A stretch of 24,974 nt of DNA. Origin: UBA6016 sp041915365. Lineage in GTDB: Bacteria; Campylobacterota; Campylobacteria; Campylobacterales; UBA6016. Location of the stretch: positions 1-24,974 of the forward strand of contig JAYSBP010000020.1 in NCBI GenBank assembly GCA_041915365.1. The letters are read 5' to 3'. The translations under genes were made by a program, and so were the position numbers. The notes under the pieces are model-generated. The model did no database searches. It was not told where the DNA came from and saw nothing but the letters and a program-made list of their open reading frames with translations. This document shows, one piece after another, positions 16,159 through 23,368 of the stretch (position 1 is the stretch's first letter; every line of letters starts with the position of its first letter).

Positions 16159-16167
16159 ATTTTATCA
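16159..16167 (-). promoter_or_regulatory. Candidate extended -10 promoter for the tig operon
   Basis: The minus strand reads TGATAAAAT, an extended -10 (TGn plus TAAAAT), 43 bases upstream of the tig ATG. No good -35 is visible. The predicted leader is about 36 nt and contains the ribosome site. Confidence 0.45.
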
Positions 16168-16188
16168 AAAATATCTTTATTGTACGGG

Positions 16189-16217
16189 CTTACACAACAG
16201 CCCATTTTTGTTATATT
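16189..16217 (+). promoter_or_regulatory. Candidate promoter for folE-fliI-DUF455-mqnE
   Basis: CTTACA (16189-16194, four of six to consensus) and the extended -10 TGTTATATT (16209-16217) are spaced by 17 nt. The predicted start near 16224 gives a leader of about 28 nt with AAGGA before the folE ATG. It is a housekeeping-type promoter even though a flagellar gene lies in the operon; no sigma-54 or sigma-28 consensus was seen. Confidence 0.5.
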
Positions 16218-16251
16218 TACGCAAAAGGTTCAAACAAGGAAACGTGGCTTC

Positions 16252-16830
16252 ATGAACAACGAAAAAAGAATGGAAGAGCTAATAAGAGAGCTTTTGGGGC
16301 TTGTTGGCGAGGATGCAAACAGAGAGGGGTTGATAAAAACGCCGCAAAGGGTTGCGAAAGCCTATGGATATATCTTTGGCGGCTATGAGAAAGACCCAAA
16401 AGAAGCGCTAAACGACGCTTTATTTGAGAGTACAAGTTCCGAAATGGTCGTCGTACGTGACATAGAGTTTTATTCGATGTGCGAACATCACATGCTTCCG
16501 TTTTTTGGGCGTGTTCACGTCGCATACATACCAAACGGAAAGGTTGTCGGTCTCTCCAAAATACCTAGAGTCGTAGACATTTTCGCAAGACGTTTACAGA
16601 TACAAGAGAAACTAACCGAGCAGATAGCCGATGCGCTAATGGATGTCATAAATCCAAAAGGTGTAGGGGTTGTGGTATCGGCAAGGCACATGTGTATGGA
16701 GATGAGAGGGGTCGAGAAAATGCACGCATCGACGACTACATCCTCTCTTAGGGGGCTATTTATAAAAGACGCTAGGACTAGAGACGAGTTTTATTCCATT
16801 ATCAATACGCCACAGGGTAACAGGTTTTAA
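16252..16830 (+). CDS. folE: GTP cyclohydrolase I
   Basis: A 192-residue enzyme that converts GTP to 7,8-dihydroneopterin triphosphate, the entry step for folate and, in many bacteria, queuosine. The zinc ligands are C77 and H80 in CEHHMLPFFG and C148 in SARHMCMEMRGV; the 68-residue spacing between H80 and C148 equals that of the E. coli enzyme. GLIKTPQRVAKA near the N-terminus and the C-terminal TRDEF are conserved. The start at 16252 has AAGGA 11 nt upstream. The frame is open back to 16156, but that extension would contain the predicted promoter and resembles no FolE N-terminus. The stop overlaps the fliI ATG by one base. Confidence 0.96.
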   Translation: MNNEKRMEELIRELLGLVGEDANREGLIKTPQRVAKAYGYIFGGYEKDPKEALNDALFESTSSEMVVVRDIEFYSMCEHHMLPFFGRVHVAYIPNGKVVGLSKIPRVVDIFARRLQIQEKLTEQIADALMDVINPKGVGVVVSARHMCMEMRGVEKMHASTTTSSLRGLFIKDARTRDEFYSIINTPQGNRF

Positions 16831-18140
16831 TGCCGCTTAGTCACCTCCAAAGTAAACTTAGCAAAATCAACCTATCTCCGGCCTTTGCGGTAATAACCAA
16901 AGTAAACGCCACAAACTTCGAGGCGATAGGGCTTCGCCCTAGTGTCGGCGATATAGTCAGAGTCTCATCCGTGGAGGACAAAAACGAGAGTCTAGGGATG
17001 GTAACGGCGCTAGATGAGACAAAGTTTAGCATTTCCCCTTTCGGTTTCGTGGAAGGATTTAAGATAGGAGACCGTGTATACGCCTCCGAGACGGGGCTCA
17101 AAATCCCTGTCGGCGAAGGGCTTTTGGGTCGTGTCGTAAATCCTCTCATGAAACCCATAGACAGTAAGGGAGATATGGAACTTGACGAGCTAATGAGCGT
17201 CATACGTCCACCTGTTGCGGCCATGAAAAGGGGATTGATAGATGAGGTTTTCTCCGTCGGTGTCAAAACGATAGATGGGCTTCTTACTTGCGGCAAAGGG
17301 CAAAAACTAGGGATATTTGCTGGCTCAGGCGTCGGCAAATCGACTCTTATGGGGATGCTAGTCGAGGGGTGCAGTGCAAAAATAAAAGTGATAGCCTTGA
17401 TTGGGGAAAGGGGAAGAGAGGTTCCTGAATTTATCGAAAAAAACCTAGGCGGAGACTTGACAAATACCGTAGTTATCGTGGCAACGTCCGATGACTCTGC
17501 GCTTATGAGAAAATACGGCGCTTTTGCGGCCATGAGTGTGGCAGAGTATTTCAAAGAACAAGGGCACGACGTACTTTTTATGATGGACTCCGTGACCCGT
17601 TTTGCGATGGCACAAAGGGAGATAGGGCTGGCATTAGGTGAGCCTCCCACAACAAAAGGATATCCGCCATCCACACTCTCGCTACTTCCTCAGCTGATGG
17701 AGAGGGCCGGAAAAGAAGAAGGTAAAGGCTCGATAACGGCTTTTTTTACGGTTTTGGTCGAGGGTGACGATATGTCTGACCCGATAGCTGACCAGTCTCG
17801 TTCTATCCTTGATGGACACTTTGTCCTTGATAGAAGCTTAACGGACTTTGGTATATACCCACCGATAAATATCCTCAACTCAGCCTCAAGATTGATGAAT
17901 GATATAGTTTCAAAAGAGCACAAGACTGCGGCGTTTAAATTCAGAAGGCTATACGCCACGCTAAAAGAAAATGAAGTCTTAATCCGTATAGGCGCATACC
18001 AAAAAGGTTCTGACCCCGAAATAGATGAGGCCATCAACAAAAAAGAGGCGATAGAAAACTTCCTAAGGCAAGACAAAAACGAGCAAATCGCTTTTGACCA
18101 GACGGTCTCGCAGCTAATAACATTGGCAAATAATGGCTAA
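16830..18140 (+). CDS. fliI: Flagellum-specific ATP synthase (export ATPase)
   Basis: A 436-residue F1-beta-like ATPase of the flagellar type III export apparatus, acting as a hexamer at the export gate with FliH and FliJ. Walker A is GSGVGKS (165-171) in GIFAGSGVGKSTLMGML, a conserved acidic residue is E193 in GERGRE, and Walker B ends at D253 in VLFMMDSVTRFA. The segment GYPPSTLSLLPQLMERAG is typical of FliI rather than the ATP synthase beta chain. It is the only flagellar gene here. folE-fliI adjacency is shared with Campylobacter, so this is lineage-conserved order and not evidence for a flagellar cluster. The 3' end overlaps the next gene by 8 bp. Confidence 0.95.
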   Translation: MPLSHLQSKLSKINLSPAFAVITKVNATNFEAIGLRPSVGDIVRVSSVEDKNESLGMVTALDETKFSISPFGFVEGFKIGDRVYASETGLKIPVGEGLLGRVVNPLMKPIDSKGDMELDELMSVIRPPVAAMKRGLIDEVFSVGVKTIDGLLTCGKGQKLGIFAGSGVGKSTLMGMLVEGCSAKIKVIALIGERGREVPEFIEKNLGGDLTNTVVIVATSDDSALMRKYGAFAAMSVAEYFKEQGHDVLFMMDSVTRFAMAQREIGLALGEPPTTKGYPPSTLSLLPQLMERAGKEEGKGSITAFFTVLVEGDDMSDPIADQSRSILDGHFVLDRSLTDFGIYPPINILNSASRLMNDIVSKEHKTAAFKFRRLYATLKENEVLIRIGAYQKGSDPEIDEAINKKEAIENFLRQDKNEQIAFDQTVSQLITLANNG

Positions 18141-18957
18141 AAACGATTTTTTTGCAACCGTTTGGGATGCGTTAAATGAAAGCAACCCAATACAAAAAAC
18201 ACAGAAAACGTACAAACTTTGGGATGAATTTTTGGCTGGCGATTTTGAAGAGTTTGACGGTGGTGAAGTAAATGTTCAAGAAAGACCCTCGTATGTTGCA
18301 TTTTGCGATATAAAACACCCCTCAAAGGTGCAAAAACGGAGAAACCTAGACACAAACGAAGGGAAAGCCAGATTTTTGCACGCTATAACACATATTGAAT
18401 ATAGCGCTATCGATTTGGCTTTGGATGCGTGTCATAGCTTTAGAGGTTTACCAAAAGAGTTTTACAAAGATTGGCTAGAGGTCGCCAAAGAGGAGTGCGA
18501 CCACTTTTTGATGCTCTTTGCCTTGCTTGAAAAAGTAGGCGGTAAGTATGGCGACTATCCAGTGCACGCTTCTCTCTTTGAAGCTTGTCGCAAATCGCCT
18601 ACACTTCTTAAAAGAATGGCGGCTGTCCCTAGATGGCTCGAGGCCGGTGGACTGGACGCAAATGAAAAAATGCGTTCAAAAATACAAAGAGCGGGCGGAG
18701 ATGGCTCAAATGAGATACTTGACGCTCTTGATGTAATATTAAAAGATGAGATAGAGCACGTCGCCAAAGGGACTAGGTGGTTTTTGTACGCCTGCGAAAA
18801 AGAAGGTATATCGCCTGATAGCTACTTTGACATCGTAGAATCCGTACTTCCAAATTCGGTAAAACAAAAAGACGACATCAATATCGAGGCTAGGTTAAAA
18901 GCCGGATTTAAATGCGAAGAGATAAAAAAACTAACGACAAAAGAGACGAAATGCTAG
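18133..18957 (+). CDS. DUF455 ferritin-like protein
   Basis: A 274-residue soluble protein of the DUF455 family, predicted ferritin-like four-helix bundle; no biochemical role is established to my knowledge. Candidate dinuclear-metal ligands are E89 (HIEYSAIDLALDA), E121 and H124 (EECDH), E170 (VPRWLEAGGLD) and E206 and H209 (DEIEH), that is, two ExxH motifs plus single glutamates. About 80 N-terminal residues precede the bundle. It overlaps fliI by 8 bp and mqnE by 7 bp, so it is translated as part of this operon. A diiron oxidase or oxygenase activity is possible but not demonstrated. Confidence 0.88.
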   Translation: MAKNDFFATVWDALNESNPIQKTQKTYKLWDEFLAGDFEEFDGGEVNVQERPSYVAFCDIKHPSKVQKRRNLDTNEGKARFLHAITHIEYSAIDLALDACHSFRGLPKEFYKDWLEVAKEECDHFLMLFALLEKVGGKYGDYPVHASLFEACRKSPTLLKRMAAVPRWLEAGGLDANEKMRSKIQRAGGDGSNEILDALDVILKDEIEHVAKGTRWFLYACEKEGISPDSYFDIVESVLPNSVKQKDDINIEARLKAGFKCEEIKKLTTKETKC

Positions 18958-19958
18958 AACTTTACGATGAAAATTTATTGGAACTTGGACAAAAAGCCGA
19001 CAAAATAAGAAGGCAAATGTGGGACGATAAACTGTTTTTTAACTCTAACAAGCACATCAATCCAACCAATATATGCAAAGACGTATGCAAGTTTTGCGCA
19101 TTCTCCGCAAGCCGCAAAAATCCAAATAAATACACCCTTAGCGTAGAAGAGATAATGAACGACCTAGCCCCTTATGCCCCTCACATCACAGAGGTTCACA
19201 TCGTAGGCGCTCACAATCCTGATATGGGACTAGCTTATTATGGCGAGCTTTTCGGCGCTATCAAAAAAGCTTATCCTCACCTGCACATCAAAGCACTAAC
19301 GGCGGCTGAAGTAAATTTCCTTAGCGAGCTTGAAAAGATGCCATACGAAGCGGTATTGGAAACAATGGCCGAACTTGGCGTAGACTCCATGCCTGGCGGT
19401 GGTGCAGAGATATTCGATGAGGCGACTAGAAGCTATATTGCAAAAGGGAAGGTCTCAAGCGATAATTGGCTTCTCATCCACGAGCTTTGGCACAAAATGG
19501 GGAAAAAATCAAACGCTACAATGTTATTTGGGCATGTTGAGACAAGGGCTCATAGAATAGACCATATAGAGAGAATAAAGAGGCTTCAAGACAAGACAGG
19601 TGGCTTCAACGCATTTATACCGCTTGTCTACAATGTCGAAAACAACTTTTTAAACGTAGCGCATCCAGTCAGTGGCCATGAAATACTAAAAACAATAGCG
19701 ATAAGCCGTCTAATGCTAGACAATGTACCGCACATAAAAGCGTATTGGGTAGCGGCTAGTCTCAATCTAGCTTTGGTTGCCGCAGAGTTTGGGGCAGACG
19801 ACCTCGATGGAACGATACAAACGGAGTCGATAATATCAAAAGCAGGAGCCGCAAGTAAAGGCGGGGTATCAAAAGAGAAGTTAATAGCGTATATAAAAGA
19901 TGCCGGTTTTGCACCCGTCGAGAGGGATAGCCTCTACAACGAGTTAAACGCTTTTTAG
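18951..19958 (+). CDS. mqnE: Aminodeoxyfutalosine synthase (radical SAM)
   Basis: A 335-residue radical S-adenosylmethionine enzyme of the futalosine route to menaquinone. It joins the MqnA product to an adenosyl radical to give 6-amino-6-deoxyfutalosine. The 4Fe-4S motif is C42-x3-C46-x2-C49 in NICKDVCKFCAF, with HIVGAHNPDMGLAYY and MPGGGAEIFDEATR typical of the family. MqnC is the main alternative, but MPGGGAEIF and the N-terminal spacing fit MqnE better. The start at 18951 is preferred to an ATG at 18912 because it gives a 7-bp overlap with the DUF455 gene and the usual short N-terminus. The stop overlaps the convergent yeiH stop. Confidence 0.92.
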   Translation: MLELYDENLLELGQKADKIRRQMWDDKLFFNSNKHINPTNICKDVCKFCAFSASRKNPNKYTLSVEEIMNDLAPYAPHITEVHIVGAHNPDMGLAYYGELFGAIKKAYPHLHIKALTAAEVNFLSELEKMPYEAVLETMAELGVDSMPGGGAEIFDEATRSYIAKGKVSSDNWLLIHELWHKMGKKSNATMLFGHVETRAHRIDHIERIKRLQDKTGGFNAFIPLVYNVENNFLNVAHPVSGHEILKTIAISRLMLDNVPHIKAYWVAASLNLALVAAEFGADDLDGTIQTESIISKAGAASKGGVSKEKLIAYIKDAGFAPVERDSLYNELNAF

Positions 19959-20977
19959 GAGAATACTTTTACTAGAGTATAGCCGCCAAGCACTAGCCAA
20001 GCAAACAGTACAAGCGCAAGATAAACAGGTTTCATACCAACGTTTTTTATCTTGTTAAAGTTGGTTTCGATACCAAGAGCGGCCATAGCCATCGTAAGCA
20101 GGAACGTGTCTATCGAATTTATAGTGCTTACGGCGATTTTTGGCAACAAATCAAGAGAATTGAAGCCGACTACAATCAAGAAATAAACCGCAAACCACGG
20201 AATCATAATCTCACTTTTTTGCCCGCCGTTTTTACCGCTTTTTGAGATGAAATAAGCAAGAGCTATAAGGAATGGAGCAAGCATCATAACCCTAGTCATC
20301 TTGACGATAACGGCGGTAGTTCCAGCATCTTCACCCATGGCATTACCAGCAACAACGACTTGCGCAACTTCGTGTATCGTAGCCCCTACGAATATCCCAT
20401 ACTCTTTTGCGTCAAATCCAAGTATGCCTGAATTGTAAAGAACTGGGTATAAAAACATAGATATAGTACCGAATATAACAACGGTAGCAACAGCCATCGA
20501 CACCTTGTGCGGCTCGCTTTTTAGCGTTCCCTCTGTGGCTATTACCGCAGCCGCACCGCATATTGCTGCGCCGGAACCTATCAGCATAGACGAGTCTCTG
20601 TCAAGGCCAAAAAATCTAGTGCCAAGCTGCCAGCCAAGCAAAAAAGTACCGACGACTATAATCGCATCGATAATAAGGGCCTCTGCACCAACGCCGAATA
20701 CCTGACCGTAAGTGACCCTAAAACCGTAAAAAACAACCGCAAATCTGAGTATTTTTTTGGATGAAAAAACAATCCCAGGTGCCCACTCGGAAGGCAATTT
20801 GTGCCTTAAGGTGTTGCCGTATATCATTCCGAATATTATCGCTACGACAAGCGGGCTGATACCCATACTACCAATAAATGGAAGTTCCGCAATATACATC
20901 GATGCGAATGCAAAAAGCGATACAAACCATATCCCGCTTAGCGTACTAGCTCTATTTTGTGCAGAAAACACCGCCAT
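19955..20977 (-). CDS. YeiH-family (UPF0324) membrane transporter
   Basis: A 340-residue inner-membrane protein with about ten hydrophobic helices, in the family annotated as putative sulfate exporter (YeiH). Family segments include PLVVAIIFGMIYGN, FYGFRVTYGQV, GSGAAICGAAAVIATEG, GIFVGATIHEVAQVVVAG and the C-terminal MAALGIETNF. The substrate is not proven for any member I can name. Two starts are possible: ATG 20977, and GTG two codons in (20971). AGGAG lies only 1 nt before the ATG but 7 nt before the GTG, so the GTG may be used. It is divergent from a YeiE-like LysR gene, the same pairing as yeiE/yeiH in E. coli. Confidence 0.9.
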   Translation of the reverse strand: MAVFSAQNRASTLSGIWFVSLFAFASMYIAELPFIGSMGISPLVVAIIFGMIYGNTLRHKLPSEWAPGIVFSSKKILRFAVVFYGFRVTYGQVFGVGAEALIIDAIIVVGTFLLGWQLGTRFFGLDRDSSMLIGSGAAICGAAAVIATEGTLKSEPHKVSMAVATVVIFGTISMFLYPVLYNSGILGFDAKEYGIFVGATIHEVAQVVVAGNAMGEDAGTTAVIVKMTRVMMLAPFLIALAYFISKSGKNGGQKSEIMIPWFAVYFLIVVGFNSLDLLPKIAVSTINSIDTFLLTMAMAALGIETNFNKIKNVGMKPVYLALVLFAWLVLGGYTLVKVFS

Positions 20978-21005
20978 GCTCCTATATAAAAAATATTAAT
21001 AAGTG

Positions 21006-21034
21006 ATTATAACCCAAAACAAGCAATAAGTAAA
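21006..21034 (-). promoter_or_regulatory. Candidate promoter for the YeiH gene
   Basis: On the minus strand TTTACT (rc of 21029-21034) and a perfect TATAAT (rc of 21006-21011) are 17 nt apart. Transcription would start near 20999, giving a leader of about 22-28 nt. The -35 occupies the same bases where the opposing lysR promoter's -35 would fall, so polymerases cannot occupy both at once. Confidence 0.6.
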
Positions 21035-21047
21035 ATAAAATTATTTA

Positions 21048-21056
21048 TGGTATAAT
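21048..21056 (+). promoter_or_regulatory. Extended -10 promoter of lysR-nnr-purN
   Basis: TGGTATAAT is a perfect extended -10 with consensus TATAAT at 21051-21056, 32 bases before the LysR ATG. No -35 consensus is seen around 21028-21033. ATTAT (21040-21044) and ATAAT (21052-21056) form a T-N11-A type dyad overlapping this -10, a possible LysR autoregulatory box; the AT-richness makes that tentative. Confidence 0.6.
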
Positions 21057-21087
21057 CATCAAAAATATATATCAAGAAGGCGGCACA

Positions 21088-21963
21088 ATGAACTTCACTA
21101 TCAGGCAACTGGAAATTTTTAAAGAAGTAGCCACGACAGGACACGTCACAAATAGCTCAGAGGCTCTAGGAATTTCTCAATCGGCAATATCTATGGCTCT
21201 TCAAGAGCTAGAGTCAAATCTAAAAACAAAATTTTTTGAGAGAAGAAACAAAAAATTGATCCTAAATGAAAACGGAAGATTACTTCTTGAGAGATCAAAC
21301 AAACTGCTAAAAGAGTTTGAAGAGCTAGAAAACAGCTTCATGGAAGACAATATCAGCGGAAAACTTCGCATAGGAGCCAGCCAGACCATCGGTGATTACA
21401 TCATGCCTCAGCTAATCTACGCTTTTATGCAAAAATACCCCGACGCAAAGTGCGAGCTCATAGTAGCAAACACAAAAGACATTCTCTCGGAGATAGACGG
21501 CGGCGATATAGACGTCGGTTTTATCGAGGGTTTTGTGAGCGATACAAAACTTGACAGCAAACACTGGAAAGACGACGAGCTTTTGGTTGTAGCCTCAAAC
21601 AAAAAGAAATTTTCAAAAGATGAATACAAACTAGACGACCTAGCCTCTCAAAAATGGATACTAAGAGAAAAAGGGTCAGGTACTAGGGCTATTTTCGAAG
21701 ACGGGCTTGGTGATGATTTTGGCAAGCTCAATATATTTTTGACGCTCGGACACAACGAAGCCATCAAGAAAATAGTAGAACAAAGCGACTCGCTAACTTG
21801 CATCTCTCGCCTTGCGGTTCAAAAGGAGATTGACGAGGGCAAACTATTTGAAGTAAAAATAAAAAACTTTGTTTTTAAAAGAAAACTGCTTAGACTACTG
21901 CACAAAGAAAAATACCAAAGCAAACTACTAAAAAGCTTTATGGAGTTTGCCGAAAAATTCTAG
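21088..21963 (+). CDS. LysR-family regulator, YeiE-like
   Basis: A 291-residue LysR-type transcription factor. The N-terminal winged helix (about 1-60) contains RQLEIFKEVATTGHVTNSSE and ISQSAISMALQELE. The co-inducer domain (about 90-290) has RIGASQTIGDYIMPQL, DVGFIEGFV, WILREKGSGTRAIFE and GHNEAIKKIV, which resemble E. coli YeiE. YeiE is reported to respond to sulfite and to control yeiH in enterobacteria; transfer of that role is inference. AAGG lies 7 nt before ATG 21088. It probably binds the 110-bp divergent spacer to control the transporter and itself. The stop is 10 nt from the next gene, so nnr and purN probably share its transcript. Confidence 0.9.
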   Translation: MNFTIRQLEIFKEVATTGHVTNSSEALGISQSAISMALQELESNLKTKFFERRNKKLILNENGRLLLERSNKLLKEFEELENSFMEDNISGKLRIGASQTIGDYIMPQLIYAFMQKYPDAKCELIVANTKDILSEIDGGDIDVGFIEGFVSDTKLDSKHWKDDELLVVASNKKKFSKDEYKLDDLASQKWILREKGSGTRAIFEDGLGDDFGKLNIFLTLGHNEAIKKIVEQSDSLTCISRLAVQKEIDEGKLFEVKIKNFVFKRKLLRLLHKEKYQSKLLKSFMEFAEKF

Positions 21964-21973
21964 GATACAAAAT

Positions 21974-23368
21974 ATGTTGCCCCTTTACAAAGATTTGGCC
22001 AAACTGGACTCTGCGGCCGCCACAAAATACGGTGTTTCGCAAGAGATTTTAATGGAAAATGCGGCAAGGGGCGTATATGAATTTATCAAAGAAAAAGGGC
22101 TTGAAGAAAAAAAAATCGTCATAGTAACAGGCAGAGGAAACAACGGCGCAGACGGTTTGGCACTATCAAGAATGCTCCCAGAAGCAAGCATCCTTACTCT
22201 ACTTGAGCCAAAAAGCGAACTTTGTAAATTGCAATTTCAAAGGGCAAAAAAACTAAAAATCCCGTTTGTCGCATCCGTAGAGGGTTTTGAAGTCATCGTG
22301 GACGCCATACTTGGTAGCGGCGCTTCAAAACCTCTTGATGAAAAACTCAAAGAGCAAATACAAAAATTAAACCTCCAAAAAGCAATCAAAATCTCAATAG
22401 ATATTCCAAGCGGCGTAAAATCCGGCATGGCAAGCGAAGAGGTCGCATTTGCGGCTGATTTTACCGTCACGCTCGGAGCACACAAAAACAGCCTCTATCA
22501 AGACTACGCAAAAGACTTTACTGGAGAGATAATCCTAAAGGGGCTTGGCATACCTCAAAACTCATACACGGACGGCTTTGAGCCTGACGGCTATCTGCTT
22601 GACGCAAGCGACCTTGCCCTGCCAATCAGAGAAAAAAAGAGTTGCCATAAAGGCAATTTCGGTCACTTATGCGTAGTAGCAGGCGAAATGATAGGGGCAT
22701 CCATAATAGCCGCCAAGGCCTCATTGAGGAGTGGAGTCGGACTTGTAACCATAACGGGGCGCGACAACCTCTCGATAACCGAACCGCAAATAATGGTCTC
22801 TGTGCAAACGCCAAAAGGGGCAAACACTATGCTCATCGGACAAGGACTAGGCGGGGCGTACTCTGATGAGGAGATAGTCTCATTCATATCATCCGTCGAT
22901 AACTCGGTAATAGATGCCGACATATTCAAAAAAGAGTGTGTAAAAGACATTTTGAGTGTCGGCAAAAATATTATCCTAACCCCGCATCCAAAAGAGTTTT
23001 GCATCCTTTGGGGCAAGTGCTTTGGCGAAGAGCCGCACATAGAAGAGTTGCAACAAAATAGATTTTCGTATGCCAAAAAATTTAGCGAAATGTACAAAGA
23101 TAAAGTGCTAGTACTAAAAGGTTCAAATACGATAATAGCTCAAAACGGGGAGCTTTATGTAATGCCGCTTGGCTCATCAGCCCTTGCAAAAGGTGGTAGT
23201 GGAGACGCTCTTGCCGGAGTCTGCGCATCTTTGCTCGCACAGGGATACACACCGCTTGAAGCCGCCAAAAACGCAACATTAATGATAGCCCTCTCAGCAG
23301 CAAGATATAACGGAAATAACTATTCACTAACAATAGAAGATTTGCTAGAAGGGCTGAAATGGCTCTAA
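21974..23368 (+). CDS. nnrD: Bifunctional NAD(P)HX epimerase / dehydratase
   Basis: A 464-residue metabolite-repair enzyme. The N-terminal YjeF_N domain (about 1-205) epimerises damaged hydrated NAD(P)H, and the C-terminal ribokinase-like domain (about 210-464) dehydrates the S form back to NAD(P)H with ADP or ATP. The epimerase motif is GRGNNGADGLALSR (about 53-66), where the usual NNGGDG has Ala in place of the second Gly. The dehydratase carries HKGNFGHLCVVAGE, ILTPHPKEF and GGSGDALAG with catalytic D411. Start 21974 is chosen over 21947 because AGGA lies 8 nt upstream and it avoids overlap with lysR. It overlaps purN by 10 bp. Also called nnrE-nnrD fusion or yjeF. Confidence 0.93.
   Translation: MLPLYKDLAKLDSAAATKYGVSQEILMENAARGVYEFIKEKGLEEKKIVIVTGRGNNGADGLALSRMLPEASILTLLEPKSELCKLQFQRAKKLKIPFVASVEGFEVIVDAILGSGASKPLDEKLKEQIQKLNLQKAIKISIDIPSGVKSGMASEEVAFAADFTVTLGAHKNSLYQDYAKDFTGEIILKGLGIPQNSYTDGFEPDGYLLDASDLALPIREKKSCHKGNFGHLCVVAGEMIGASIIAAKASLRSGVGLVTITGRDNLSITEPQIMVSVQTPKGANTMLIGQGLGGAYSDEEIVSFISSVDNSVIDADIFKKECVKDILSVGKNIILTPHPKEFCILWGKCFGEEPHIEELQQNRFSYAKKFSEMYKDKVLVLKGSNTIIAQNGELYVMPLGSSALAKGGSGDALAGVCASLLAQGYTPLEAAKNATLMIALSAARYNGNNYSLTIEDLLEGLKWL

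Noticed and set aside
16156..16251. 32-residue N-terminal extension of FolE
   Set aside because: It covers the predicted promoter; zinc-site spacing and the family N-terminus support the start at 16252.
16841..17674. 277-codon frame antisense to fliI
   Set aside because: Ser/Pro/Thr-rich translation typical of the strand opposite a real gene; fliI has all catalytic motifs.
19963..19980. ATACT/AGTAT inverted repeat at the mqnE-yeiH junction as a bidirectional terminator
   Set aside because: Only 5 AT-rich pairs and no suitable U-tract on either strand.
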